Shown here in pieces: positions 36,965 through 49,500 of a stretch of DNA of 64,000 nt. Numbering within the stretch: the stretch's first letter is position 1; each line of letters begins with the position of its first letter. Below the pieces are notes generated by a model, which saw only the letters and a program-made list of their open reading frames with translations, had not been told where the DNA came from and did no database searches. A program made the translations under genes and the position numbers. The DNA comes from Dermatophagoides farinae (Eukaryota; Arthropoda; Arachnida; Sarcoptiformes; Pyroglyphidae), in contig NC_134686.1 of assembly GCF_024713945.1 (NCBI RefSeq), positions 2,008,001-2,072,000 of the forward strand, read 5' to 3'.

Positions 36965-39087
36965 GTGTGTACGTATGTTGCTGTTGGCTGATGATGATGA
37001 ATAGAAAAAAAGTCGACTTTTTTTTTTACTTTTGCTAAAATTTTCTTATAGGTCCCATAATAATGATATGTGGACCTGTATTTGATTTTCTCTTCCATAA
37101 TGATGATGATGATAATGATTCATATTTTTTTTCACCATTCATTCCTGATTCTCTTTATTCCATTTTAGAGAAAAAAAAATGGTCTGTCTCCTTGTTGAAT
37201 GTTTCAACAGCATTGACTGACTGTCTGTCTGTCTCTGTATTGGTTTGTTTGTTTTCATTTTCATTTTCTTTTTTTTTTAATTGATGTTGTTTACAAGAAA
37301 AAAAATTAGTTATCAAAGAGTTGAATTTTTATTATTTTGGCCTTCTTTTTTTATTATTATTTTGTTTATGAAAATTTTTTTTATTCTTCGAGGTCCATTA
37401 TTATCCATGTAATGTTGGTGTGTGTGTTTGTAAACATTTTGTTTTTTTTCTAGTTGAAATCAAATTTGCACATTTTTTTTTTTTTGGATGAAGAATCTGT
37501 GATGTTTATTTTGGATTCCGTATTTTTGATTTCTATTACAGAGATGGTTTTTTTTTTGGCTCTCTATGTATGCATTCGTTTTATATACAACGTCATTGAT
37601 TTATTTGATTTTTTTTTACATTCAATTTTGTTGAATTTAAGAGAGAGGGTTGTAGAGAAGCAATGAATGGCTTCCACTGGTATTATTGTTTAGAAATCGA
37701 AGAAAATAAATCTTGTTCGTGTTCGTGTTTTGTTTTGTTTTCTGGTAATCTAAACAAAATTTGTTTTCATTTTGGTTTTTTTTTCTTTTGTAATTTTTTC
37801 AATTTTCATTTTCACTTTGTCTCTGGATCATCATCTTAAAAAAAAAAAAATAGAGAGTTTCAACCAATGTAAATTGGTTTTGTTTTTCCCAAACGTGTGT
37901 TTGTGTGTGTGTGTGCGATATATATCTGAATTTAATCAATTTTTATATGTGCGCAGCGTGGATGTTCAATAATTTGATTATGTGTTTTTGTGTGTGTGTG
38001 TGTGTAATCACGTAATTTTGTTTGATTTCTTCTTCATTATCATCATATATTATAATTGTCATATGATTTCATTTCATTTTCTTTTAGTATACTATAGTCA
38101 GATGAATAATATATTTTTGTTGTTTTTTTTTCGTAAGAAAAGCGATAAAAAAAACTATTTGTCTATTTACAATGTGTGTTGTAAACACATGATGAATTTA
38201 GAGATTTATAATGAAAACAAAATGATGATGATGATGATGATAATGAATAGCTGATTCATTAATAATTTGTTAATCAATGTCAATCGATTGATGGTGGATG
38301 TTTTTTTTTTTTGTTTCCAGGTGAAATATCTGTTCATTTTTTTTTGTTTTGTTTCAGAGAGATAGATTCCATAGATGACGTACATATCTAATGTTTTGTT
38401 ATTATTTGGAAATTTTTTTTTTGTTTGTTTATTTTGAAAAAAAAGTTTTTTTTTCTATTTTCAATGATCAATCTAATGTTTATTAATAATTGATGTGCTG
38501 CTGCTGCTGCGGATGATGATGATCATGATGTTTAATTAAACATCTGTTTGTATATACGTGTTGGTGTGTGTGTGTGTGTGTGTTTATTTTTATGTCTACT
38601 GTATATATATACCATCTGTGTTGATGATTTGATAATCTAATTTCTGTATATATATATATGTGACCTATAGGGACGCAATATGTTGTATGTGTGAATATAA
38701 ATTACACATTTTTTTTTATAATATGCCCCTTTTTGTGTTTTTTTTTATCATCATGATCATCATCATCAATATTTATTTGTATATTGAACATATATCGACA
38801 ACAACATATTTGTCTTGTTTAGCAAATGCAAAAACTTGATATATTAGATGTGTTTGTGTGTGTGTGTAAAATATCAATTAATTTGAAAAATTTTGTTTGT
38901 TTTTTCTTCTCATCCCTATGAATAGTGTTGAAATTATCGTAGTTATTCGTTTTGGATTGAATTGAAATTTGGAACATTTATATATCAGACCAAATAGAAC
39001 TGAACTGAACTGAACTGAACTGAACTGAACTGAACTGAAAAATAACCTGTAACGAACCAAAATATAAAACAAAAAATAAAAATAAAA
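33463..39087. other. 5.6-kb low-complexity gene desert
   Basis: 3' flank of the SDR, then AAC/GTA triplet microsatellites (33650-33810), (GT)n runs (near 35204-35221, 37990-38003, 38567-38582), ATC/GAT runs, and poly-T. Open frames here are Val-Cys, Asp or His translations of repeats. The right end must contain the CNOT4 promoter and leader, including a (TGAAC)n repeat at 38997-39039. No RNA gene or conserved exon was recognised. Confidence 0.5.
38997..39039. repeat. (TGAAC)n pentanucleotide repeat in the CNOT4 leader region
   Basis: Almost nine perfect TGAAC units, 48 bp upstream of the CNOT4 ATG. It is probably transcribed in the 5' UTR. It is unlike the di- and trinucleotide repeats elsewhere in the window. 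Confidence 0.8.
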
Positions 39088-42000
39088 ATGGTTAAAAGTG
39101 ATATTGAAACAGCGATGATTAACAATAATGGTTCCAATGCCATTGTAATAACTGGACAACAACAACAACATTCGAATGGATGTCATTCTTATCGAACTGG
39201 TCAACAACAACAACAACCACAGGCTGCAACTGTAATCGGAACAAATACAACAAATAGTTTGACTGCCAATAACAATAATAGTAATAATGGAATAGTAGTA
39301 ACCACCGATTATCATGATGTTTCTGTTGAATGTCCATTATGTATGGAAAATTTGGATATCGATGATCTCGATTTTTTTCCCTGTTCTTGTGGTTATCAAG
39401 TTTGTCGATTCTGTTGGCATCGTTTGAAAAATGATGATAATGGTCTTTGTCCGGCTTGTCGACAAGTATGTGTTTTGTGTGTTTCTATTGAGTGTTTATT
39501 TTCAAATTTTTTTTTTCGTTTTTTTTTCTAGCCTTATCCTGATTCACCAATTCATTTCTCTGCAATCAGTATTGAACGTGTGGAAGAATTGAAAAAAATG
39601 AAAAAGAAACAAAAAGAAAAACAAAAACTGAAAGATGGTAATATCCACTATATATTTCATAATTTTTTTTTATCTTTTAATTTGTTTTTCATTTTCACAA
39701 AAAAAAAAATTTTAGGCAACAAACAAAATCTTTCAACAATTAGAGTTGTACAGAAAAATTTGTTGTTTGTGATCGGTATATCGCCAAGATTTACACAGGA
39801 TGAATTACGGAAAGAATTTTCGAAATATGGAAAAATTGTCAAAATGGTCATCAATTCATCTTCGGCTTATATAACATATACAAGGCCTGAAGATGCTGTT
39901 GCAGCGATTAAAACATTGAATGATTCATCTCAACAGAATCAATCTCAACAGCAGCAACAACAACAACAACAAAACGGTATCCAAATGATGACAAAAACAT
40001 CTAGAAATCAATTAATGACTAATAATGGTGGTGGAATATCAACTTTAGGTGGAAGTATTTTGACATCGGTAAAAGCATCATTAGGTACAACAAAATATTG
40101 TACACATTGGCTACGTAGTCAATCATGTCCTAAACAACCAGATTGTAAGTGAAAATTTTTTTTTTTTTTATTGTTTTCAATTAACCAATGTTATGTCCAC
40201 CATTTTTAATAGGCATGTATTTACATGAAATGGCTGAACAGGAAGCATCATTTACGAAAGAAGAAATGCAAGCAGGAAAACATACAGAATATGAAAAACG
40301 TTTGATACAACATTATCTTGATATTATTGTTGCCGAACGGGAAAAGGAAAAACAAACGTTACAGCAGCAGCAGCAACAACAACAACAACAACAACAGATT
40401 CAGACTAATGGTACAAAATTGACACAACAACAAAGGCCATATGCTACTACTACGGGGAGAGGAGTTTCTAATTCACCACCCATACAACAACAACAACAAC
40501 AGCAAAATCATTATCGGAAATCATCAAATGAACTTGGACAAAATTCCAATGGCGATTTTGATAATATTGACCAAATGGTTAGTGTCCATAATGATAAAAA
40601 TCGTTGCATAAATGTTGATGATGATTTTGTGCGAAATGAACGAAAAAAAGAAAGTTTTAATTCTCATCATCATTATAAAAATAATAATGACAATAATGGA
40701 CAAGTGGTTCGTTATTCAAGTCGAATATTTTATCGTCGTTCACATTCACAACAACAGAATGTTCGAATTGCTCAGCTATCAACGAAACGATCATCACCAT
40801 TCATATCGTTGGCTGGCAATAATGTTGTTGATCATGATCGAAATTCTTATTTTTAGTTATAGAAAAGTTTCATCATTCAAAAAAACACTGATCAATTAAT
40901 TCGTGATATATTCATCATTACTGATTTATATTCATCATTCGATTACACACATACACACCACATATTACACATTACATTAATTGATAATTTTTTCATCTTT
41001 ACTAAAAAAAAAAATTAAAAATCTTTTTGTTCCCTTACCATTAACCACCATGATCAAATTAGATGATAATGATATGAATCTGCGATTTTCATTTATTTTT
41101 GGCAACATTGAAATAATGTTTTTTTTCTGTTTTTTTTTTGTCATTTATAGATTGATTGTGAACAACAACAACAACAACGTTGGTTATCATCGTCATCATC
41201 AGGAACAACAACAACATCGATGAATATGGTTGAAAAAACACAGGCCATACGAATAATGCAGCATAATTCGTTACAATCAACAAATAATACGGTGGCAACA
41301 ACAACAAATGGACATAATTCTGATTCATCAAGTGGGAATTCAAGTCTTTCATCCACACCTAATCATCATCATCATACACATCATCATCATCATCATAATG
41401 TTGTTGTTGAACCATCAATGTTTTCCAATTTTTCATCATCTTCATCTTCAGGAACTTCATCATTCTCATGTGATGAAAGCAGTAATAGCAGCAGTAGTAG
41501 TAGTAATAGTAATTCATCAACACCGGATAATATTCAACAACAGGCCAAACAACAACAACATTGTACGGAAGAAGAATTATTACATCAACAACAATCACTA
41601 ATAACAAATCAATCGAATGACGAAGATGATAATGATATTGTATTGGATAATAATGATAATGATGACGATCTTGATTTTGATCCAATATCATTAACATTGG
41701 AAGCAATGTTAGGATCGACATCATCATATATGAATGGAAATCAGAATCAAATTAATAATAATAATAATAATGGTTTAATAAATGGAGCCAGTAATAATGG
41801 TTTTGTTGGTGGCAATGGAAATGGTAGCAATGGTGGTGGAATAATGATGATGCAACCGAATAATAATAATAATAATAGCCATATTCATAATATTCATAAT
41901 TTACAATCATCATCAAATCAACAGCATTCATCAATAACAACAAATCTATCACAACATTTTGGTTGTGATTCATTTTTGGAACAACAACAGCAAACAAATC

Positions 42001-43073
42001 AATTATTGAATCGTTTAGCATTATTGAATATTGGTTGTAATAATAATAATAATAATAATGGTGTTGTTGAATGTCAAAACAATGGACGAACAAAACAACA
42101 ACAATCATCATCATTACCATTTACAACAAATGTAAATGGTGATTTATCGTTGTTTAATTCGTTATATCCACAACAACAACAACCATCGATTAATAATATT
42201 GGATTTGGTAATCGTTCATCACCATCACAATTGCAGCAGCAGCAGCAACAACAACAACAACAATTCTTTAATAATCAATCAGCATTGCATCAGAATCTTA
42301 GTCTTTTATCTTTGTTACAACAGCAAAAACAACAGCAACAAAATTTGGATCATTTTATACAACAACAGCAACAACAATCATCTAACAATAATAATCCATT
42401 TGGATTTAATCAAAATGGACTTTGTATGGTTGGTGGTGGTCCATCATCACCAACAAACAATAAACTACAACAATGGCAACAGCAACAGAATTCATTAAGA
42501 CAATTGTTACCAAATGTTAACATTAAATTTCAACAACAACAACAACAACAACAAAATGATTTAAATTCATTTGGCCATCAACAACAGATGCAGAATGGTG
42601 GTCATCATCAATTCTTGAATGGAAATGGTGCTTTCCAGCAACAATCACCAAGGTAAATTATTTTTTTTCATGATTAAAACGATAAATTTTTATTGGAAAA
42701 CATTTTTGTTTTGAAAATTTTTAGACAAATGGTACAATTTTGGAAAAACGCTGGTCAACAACAACAACAACAGCAGCAAACATCGCCGAATTGTTCACCA
42801 CCATTGCCGAATAATAATCATCAACAACAATTTCAACAACAAATGTTGCAACAAAAAATGCATTTTCTTCAATTGCAACAGCAGCGAAATCAACAACAAC
42901 AACAACAGCAGCAGCATCAACAAAATAATTTGAATCAATATTTATTCAGCCAAATGTTATCAACAAACAACAATTCAAATCAAACAACATCCAATGTTGT
43001 TGTTGGTGGTGGTAGTAATCCGTCGATGAGACAACAACAACAACAACAACAGCAACCACCACCAGGATTATAG
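39088..43073 (+). CDS. CNOT4: CNOT4 (CCR4-NOT subunit 4) E3 ubiquitin ligase
   Basis: Six exons: 39088-39465, 39532-39637, 39716-40144, 40213-40577, 41151-42652, 42725-43073; 1042 residues. The C4C4 RING (from about residue 76) reads CPLCMENLDIDDLDFFPCSCGYQVCRFCWHR, then GLCPACRQ, nearly identical in layout to human CNOT4. Next come a charged coiled-coil linker, an RRM (from about 174; RVVQKNLLFVIGIS and YGKIVKMVI), and a CCCH finger (C-x8-C-x5-C-x3-H, ending CMYLHE) followed by FTKEEMQAGKHTEYEKRL. The rest is Gln/Asn-rich and disordered. CNOT4 ubiquitinates targets on stalled ribosomes and links to mRNA decay in the nucleus and cytoplasm. The exon 4 donor (ATG|GTTAGT, 40577) is the least certain junction, because the frame stays open past it to 40856. 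Confidence 0.88.
40578..40856 (+). CDS. CNOT4: Alternative CNOT4 3' end by intron 4 retention
   Basis: If the donor at 40578 is not used, exon 4 continues in frame for 92 codons (VSVHNDKNRC... to ...DRNSYF) and stops at 40856. This gives a 518-residue protein with RING, RRM and CCCH but no Gln-rich tail. The extension is not simple repeat and codes a basic, Ser/His/Arg-rich tail. It may be a real short isoform or may mean the true donor lies later. Confidence 0.4.
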   Translation, partial: VSVHNDKNRCINVDDDFVRNERKKESFNSHHHYKNNNDNNGQVVRYSSRIFYRRSHSQQQNVRIAQLSTKRSSPFISLAGNNVVDHDRNSYF

Positions 43074-43584
43074 ATGATATATTTAATTTATGAATGGATC
43101 AATGTTTTTTTTTTCTTTTTTTGGATTGAACTGATGAATTACCATGCTGCATAAATACCGAACCATACACACACCAACACCAACACACACTTTTTATCCA
43201 TTTAACAACTATATATAATTATATTATGTCCGATGAGATGTATACCAATCAACCAACCAATCTACCACCCACCTACCCATTATATTATTACCGATTCATC
43301 AATTGTTTCTAAATATTAGTTTTTTCTGGCTCTTTTTTTTCGTTTGTTTCTCTCTCTCCTCAATGTGTGGCTGAAGAAGAAGAAGAAGAAGAAGAATTTT
43401 TACAAAAAAGTACGAACATATTATATACAATTTCAAAACAATGACAATGATGATGATGATGATTATAACGATAATAATAACAACATTATTATTACGTATG
43501 GCAACAAAAAAATGTGAATTTGGATTTTATTATATTATTATTACAAATATATAAATGTCTTTTAGCTTTAAAATGATGAATTGA

Positions 43585-43650
<66 letters not shown>

Positions 43651-44701
43651 GATCGTTTATTATTATTATTATTATTATCGATTAATTAAATGAAATTTCA
43701 AAGAAATTACAATTACAACATTATTATATCCACCATTGATAACATTATGGATTTTAGTGATGATAATTTTAATTTTAATTGTCATTGTGGATCAATATTC
43801 ATCATCATGAATGAACATGATAATGTAAATTTTATCATATTTAATAGTAATATATAAATCGATTATGATGATCATCATATATTTTTTTTTTGTTCAGGTA
43901 ATATTGATTTTTTTCATTTTTTTTTTGCAATTTGTCGTTATTTTTGTTGATGTTGTTGTTGTTGTTTTTGTTGTTGTTATTGTTCAATTAATGATGATGT
44001 TGATGATGATGATGATAATGATGAACCAACGGGAAATGTATGTATCATCTATGAATAAAGATAATAAAATAATGATGATTTGGGAAAAAAACCATAATTA
44101 TCCTTACCATCGTACATTACATAATTGATAATTGATTGATTGATGTTCAATCAATCAATCATTAATGATGTTGTTGATGTTGATGATGGTGATGATATAT
44201 GAAATTATTCATTTCTTGAAAGAATCCTTGTGTTTATTATTAGTTGAAATATGATGATTCAAATCGAATCATTTAGTGTGAGATATACTAATGATGAAAC
44301 CAAATGAGTGGAAATTTTGTATTGAACAAAAAAAAAATTCATCATTTCATTAATTATATGACGTCTAATGATTACGCGATTGACAAATTTCATCGTTTTT
44401 GATTACAATTTTGTTCATATTTGAAATTTCAATTTTTTTTCTAAAAAAAAAGAAAAAACGAAACTGTCTACCATTTTGTAAATTGTCAATGATATTATCA
44501 TCATCATGTGATTTTAAATTAATATATAAATGCAGGTATTCATCAATATGGGAGATTTTTTTTTCATTCGTTGTTGTTCAAGGTTTTGATTTGTGTGTTT
44601 TTTTAACGTGTGGAGTGTTAGTTGTAGTAGTTTGACATTTCTCATTTTTATACATTCAATTTCTTCGTCTTCTTCTTCTTCAAATCATCATTGATTTGAT
44701 T
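43074..44701. other. 3' flank of CNOT4 and intergenic repeats
   Basis: Contains (GAA)n near 43375-43395, a 66-bp (ATTG)n microsatellite at 43585-43650, (TTA)n near 43660-43678 and (GTT)/(GAT) runs near 43949-44013. No gene is seen. Confidence 0.5.
43585..43650. repeat. (ATTG)n tetranucleotide microsatellite
   Basis: About 16 perfect tandem units, among the longest pure tetranucleotide arrays in the window. Confidence 0.9.
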
Positions 44702-44776
44702 TGACGTCATTAATTAACCAATCGGATTTATAAATATATAAAGCCGAAATCTCGTTGGATCTTTGGTTTTCAGTGT
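44702..44776 (+). promoter_or_regulatory. CRE + TATA + initiator promoter of the acidic secreted protein
   Basis: A perfect cAMP-response element TGACGTCA (44702-44709), a CCAAT-like ACCAATCGG (about 44718), TATATAAAG (44735-44743) and an initiator TCAGTG (putative +1 A at 44772) precede the ATG at 44808. The layout is a textbook strong, regulated promoter. CRE use implies CREB/ATF-type control, which is inference. Confidence 0.55.
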
Positions 44777-44807
44777 AATTCTTATCCAAAGACCAATAAT
44801 AATCATC

Positions 44808-45256
44808 ATGGCCATTCAATTCAATAATTATCGTTTGATGGGTATCACGATTATTGTCGTGTTAATTTTGATAAATAGTTTTCTTGTAAAACAATCACAA
44901 TCGGCACCGGTTCCTTCGGTGGAAGATTCTATTACAACACCGTAAGATATATGAGCGTGTTTGTTACAAATTTAATTTTTCATTCTTTTTTTCATGACAG
45001 AAAATTGCTACATTCAGAAGATGAATCAAGTTTGGTGACAAAATCTACTAATATAAAATCAAATGATGAAAATGTTGTTACGACGACAAACGAACCATCA
45101 TCAGATTATGATGATGATGATGATGATACTGACGATGATGATGATGATGACAATTCCAAACAAAAAGATACAGAATCCGATGATGACGACAGTGATGATG
45201 ATGGCGAAAATTATGATGACGATGATGATGATGAAACGGAATCCGATAGCGAATGA
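44808..45256 (+). CDS. Small secreted Asp-rich acidic protein
   Basis: Two exons, 44808-44941 and 45001-45256; 129 residues. The ATG is chosen because upstream codons in the frame precede the predicted transcription start. Residues 1-33 form a signal peptide (hydrophobic GITIIVVLILINSFLV, likely cleavage near QSQSA-PVPS). The mature part is short and ends in about 60 residues of Asp, Ser and Glu with runs of 5-7 Asp. There is no Cys and no known domain. Such composition occurs in calcium- or mineral-binding matrix proteins and some salivary or cuticle proteins. The function is unknown. It has an AATAAA at 45307-45312 and converges with the neighbouring minus-strand gene, with only 99 bp between stop codons. 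Confidence 0.7.
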
Positions 45257-45355
45257 ATTGATTGATTGATTGCAACATTTGATTTTATTACATTTTGATT
45301 TTAATTAATAAATATTTTATTTTTCAAAAAAAATTTCATCAAATCAAAAATTCAA

Positions 45356-46132
45356 TTAAAAATATTCAAAATCCATACCATCATCTTCGGATGGCCAGGA
45401 AAATTTCTGACTAAATTCTCGTTCATCATCATTATCGTCATAATTCATTATAGAATCTAATGATGGTGATGATGATGCTGATATGTAACAATCTGATAGT
45501 TCGGACATTTTCGAATCATCATGATTTGATTCGTTTAGCTCACTGTCATCATTATCAAATATTTGATTCCAAATGTCAATGATGAATTCGAAATTTGGTC
45601 TTATTCTTTCCTGAAGTACATTGTCCAAATATTCAACAACATTATTCAACAATGTTTGATTGGTCAATTGATTTCGTTCCAATTTCACATCAATTATGTG
45701 TTTTAAAAATTTCACAAATGTCCAAATCATTTTTCGTTGTAATTTCGTCAATCTCATTAGCATTTGATTACGGAAATCAATACATAATTCATCACATTTA
45801 TCATCACCGATTGGTAGATCAATACTTTCCAATAGTTCAATGTGATTAATTATTCGTTTGTTCAATAAAAAAATATCATTCAACCATGAAGCATTTTTTT
45901 CCACCAAATCAATGTCCACTATCAATTCGTCGATTTGTATTGAATATTTTAATAGTATTTTCATCATTTTTGTTCGTTGTTCTGGATGAAAATAATTCAA
46001 ACCAAACGTAGCCATTGCATCATCATCATGGTGGTGGTCATCATGAATTTTTTTATCATAATTTTCGATTAATTTCTTAATCCTTTGTCTGGTTTGTCGA
46101 CCATTCATCAATACAGAATTCATTGTAATCAT
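45356..46132 (-). CDS. Intronless orphan protein, helical, acidic C-terminus
   Basis: A single 258-codon frame from ATG 46132 (the codon further upstream in the frame is TTG). It reads MITMNSVLMNGRQTRQRIKK..., then amphipathic helices (WLNDIFLLNKRIINHIELLE; MLMRLTKLQRKMIWTFVKFL) and an Asp/Ser-rich acidic tail. No signal peptide, transmembrane segment or Cys pattern. I recognise no family. Codon choice and the absence of long repeats argue it is a real gene. It is head-to-head with Dicer (451 bp between start codons) and tail-to-tail with the acidic secreted protein. Confidence 0.65.
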   Translation of the reverse strand: MITMNSVLMNGRQTRQRIKKLIENYDKKIHDDHHHDDDAMATFGLNYFHPEQRTKMMKILLKYSIQIDELIVDIDLVEKNASWLNDIFLLNKRIINHIELLESIDLPIGDDKCDELCIDFRNQMLMRLTKLQRKMIWTFVKFLKHIIDVKLERNQLTNQTLLNNVVEYLDNVLQERIRPNFEFIIDIWNQIFDNDDSELNESNHDDSKMSELSDCYISASSSPSLDSIMNYDDNDDEREFSQKFSWPSEDDGMDFEYF

Positions 46133-46583
46133 TTGAATCAAAAAAAAAAAAAAAAAAATAAATAATTTTTTTTGTTAGAATTCAATCGGAAAAAAATATT
46201 CGAATTAAATAGACGGATGTATAATTAAATTATTGATTATTATTGATTCGTTGTTGTCGTTTTTCTTTCTGTTAATATCGATTATATCGATAACAATCAA
46301 AAAAAAAAAATTTACTATTCGAATGAATTGTACTTCCTTTTTTTTTTTGTTTCATTTTTGTCTTTACACATATGTTCGAAATCGCTGAAAATATTGAAAG
46401 CGTAATATGTTTGTTTATTGATTATCATCATCTATTCATTCATCATAAACCCAAGTTTTTTTTCTGTTTATATACAACATATTTCGCACAACCCACCAAG
46501 TTGGTTGAGTCAAGGCTCTAGTGGAGTGAAACAACGTGCTATCAAAATTTCTGTTGTTGTTATTGTTGTTTCTGTTGTGAATC
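46133..46583. promoter_or_regulatory. Putative bidirectional promoter (orphan gene / Dicer)
   Basis: 451 bp between two divergent start codons. It holds a poly-A run at the left and a less AT-rich segment with CCACCAAGTTGG and TCAAGGCTCTAG near 46495-46520, close to the Dicer start. No clear TATA box for either side. It probably drives both transcripts. Confidence 0.45.
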
Positions 46584-49500
46584 ATGACTTGTAATGGAAA
46601 AAATACATCGAATGATTTTATACTGAAATTACGAGATTATCAAGTTGGTTTATTTTGAATTTATATATCCATTTTTATTTAGAATTCATTTTTTTTTTGT
46701 AAAATTCTAGGAACGTATTTTTAAAAAATGTATCAAAGAAAATTTAATCGTTTGTTTACCAACGGGCAGTGGCAAAACAATGATAGCCATCGAATTGATC
46801 AATCATTTATTGCCACAAACATTTGGACATTATCCAAAGAAAGCGAAACGAACATTTTTTCTTACACCAAAACGTGTACTAACAATGCAACAATATCATA
46901 TGATTGAAAAATTCGTAAGGGCAAAAATTCTTATGCTCACTGGTGATGATGAGCCAGATAAATTCGATAAACAACAATGGATGGATCGATTGAAAAAAAA
47001 TCAAATTTTCGTTGTTACACCCGATATTTTGTTGGATATTATATTGAAAGGATATATTCAGATTCGTAATTTGAATCTGATTATTTTCGATGAAATGCAT
47101 TGGGCATTTCGAAATGGTACCGAACCATCGAATCATCCGTATAGCCGTATTATGGAACAAGTTAAAAAAACTGATGACTTGTATCAGCCACGAATACTTT
47201 GTCTAAGTGCTTCAATTTTTGCCAACGACAGTCAATCAATACTTGCATCAATTGATGATTCATTGAAAAAAATCGAACAACTTTATCTGGCTCGTATTGA
47301 ATCAGGTGGCTTTTCATATTTACATAAATATAAAGAAGAATTACTTGAATACAATCAAACATGTTTCGATGTCGAGATTGGATTCGATTTCGATCGATTA
47401 TTTTGTATTTTTTCCGAAACAAAACATTTCACATCTTTGAAACAATTTCAGCTTGTATTTATGAAAATTCATAAGATCATTACAGAAGAAATGGGATTAT
47501 GGTTTGCATTGGAATATATAAAACTTTGTTGTGATTCATTGACCAAAAATCATTTCGAAATCGGTGAAATAATGATGAAGATTATGAAATATATTGAAAA
47601 ACGAATCCGTCATTGGTTATATGAACATAAAGGAATCACTTACAATAATGAACAAGAATATCAACCGATTTTAATCAAAACGGATTTAATTTCCAACAAA
47701 TTAAAATCATTATTGAATTTAATCGAAAAATTTCGATCAAATTTTTCCAATCAAACATTCACTGGTATTCTATTCGTTGCGGAAAGAACGGATGCTAATC
47801 TCATTTTTCGTTGGCTTAAATTATTATCGAAAAATGATGAAAGATTAACATTTCTTAAACCAGGTTTTATTTGCGGTTCGTTTGTAAAAGATTTTGTTCA
47901 TTTTGATTTTATTCAAAGCAATTCTCAATATTTGAATGAGTTACGTGAAAATCATGTCAATTTTATTGTTGCCACATCAGTACTTGAAGAAGGTAAGTGA
48001 GTTGATATTTTTTTTCGTGTTTAATAACCATTTTATCATTCGATTTACCAAATAGGAATCGATGTTCCTATCTGTAATGTTGTCATTCGTTATGATGGTG
48101 TTGATAATTATCGTGCTTATTGTCAATCTCGTGGCCGTGCAAGACATGATCATTCACATTTCTACATCATGACTTTGAATAGTGAAGCGAAAAAAGTAAA
48201 GAAAAAATTGATCAATTATAAAAAGATTGATGATCTATTGGTCAATATTAAATCGGAAGATTATATTGACTGTTTCGAACAAGAATCGTTGAGTGAAAAT
48301 GTTGATGATTTTAATCCTGAATTTTTTAAACTAAATGATCCAATCACTGACGATATTTTATCAATTAAACCATTTCAAAATGGCCAAAGTACCTTATATC
48401 CACGTGGATCATTACAATTGTTGAACAAATATATAATGAAATTACCACGGGATCTATTCACTCAACAACAAATGCCTTTGGAATTTTTCATAAAATTATT
48501 TCCTCATCCTATCGTTCGGCAATCACTGGAGACTAGATATGCTTATATTTTCATATTTCCAATCAATTCAACTCATGCTGGAACAGTGTGTAAAGGTGGC
48601 TATTTTCGGCAAAAAAAATCTGCTGCAATACATTGTGCTTTTCGTGCATGTAAATTTCTAATCGACAACGGTGATATTGATGGAAATTTGAATGTTTTCG
48701 AGAAGCGATTCATACTCGAACAACATATTCCTGAATTGAATATTCGATATGTAAGAGGATTGGATGATGAAACACAATTCAAGACACGTCATCATTTGAA
48801 TAAAACATCAGATTATTTTCAAGCGATAATTGACTTTGATCAGAATGTCAACAAAGATTTCATCTATTATCTATATGCATTAGAATTCAAAGCCGGAAGT
48901 TTTGATTCAACCAACTTGAAACCTGAGCTTCGTAGTCAACTATATAAACCATTGTTTATATCGACAAATGAATCAAAAAATGATATACAAACAATCGGTT
49001 TATTGTTATCGCAAAAACATTCATTGGATTTTGTGCAATCATATTTTTATTTCAATCTATTTCCAATCAAATTTGAATTACGATACTGTGATAAAATTGA
49101 TTTAAGTGATAAAACAAAATTGAATTCAATCGAATATTTTCACGATCATGTTGTGCATATGGTTTTTTCTCAACGATTAAAACTGGATAAATCATTACCA
49201 TTGAATCGTGGTTTTTATATTGTTCCAATGAAAAAACAATCATCTGCTTATAGCATTGATTATGAATTTATTCAGTTTCTTAAATATTGGGAACAATCAT
49301 ATCATGAGGCTAATATTGATACTGGAAAAATTTCACCTGATTCATTACAACTTGATCAAGTGAAAGCATATGATCCACAAACGGATAAAATTGAATTCGA
49401 CGATGAATTCACCATATTTTCGGCTATCCATCAACCATCAATGCATTTTTATTTTGTTAAAAATATTGGCGATCGAAATTGTACGGATTTTATGATTCGA

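Noticed and set aside
41359-42498. Tyr-, His- and Asn-rich frames over CNOT4 exon 5
   Set aside because: Shadow translations of CAA/AAT/CAT triplet repeats in the real Gln/Asn-rich frame.
43585-43650. Possible CRISPR or satellite array
   Set aside because: Perfect 4-bp units without spacers; an ordinary microsatellite in a eukaryotic genome.
45063-45278. Met-rich and His-rich frames over the acidic protein gene
   Set aside because: Out-of-frame and antisense readings of the GAT repeats that code the poly-Asp tail.
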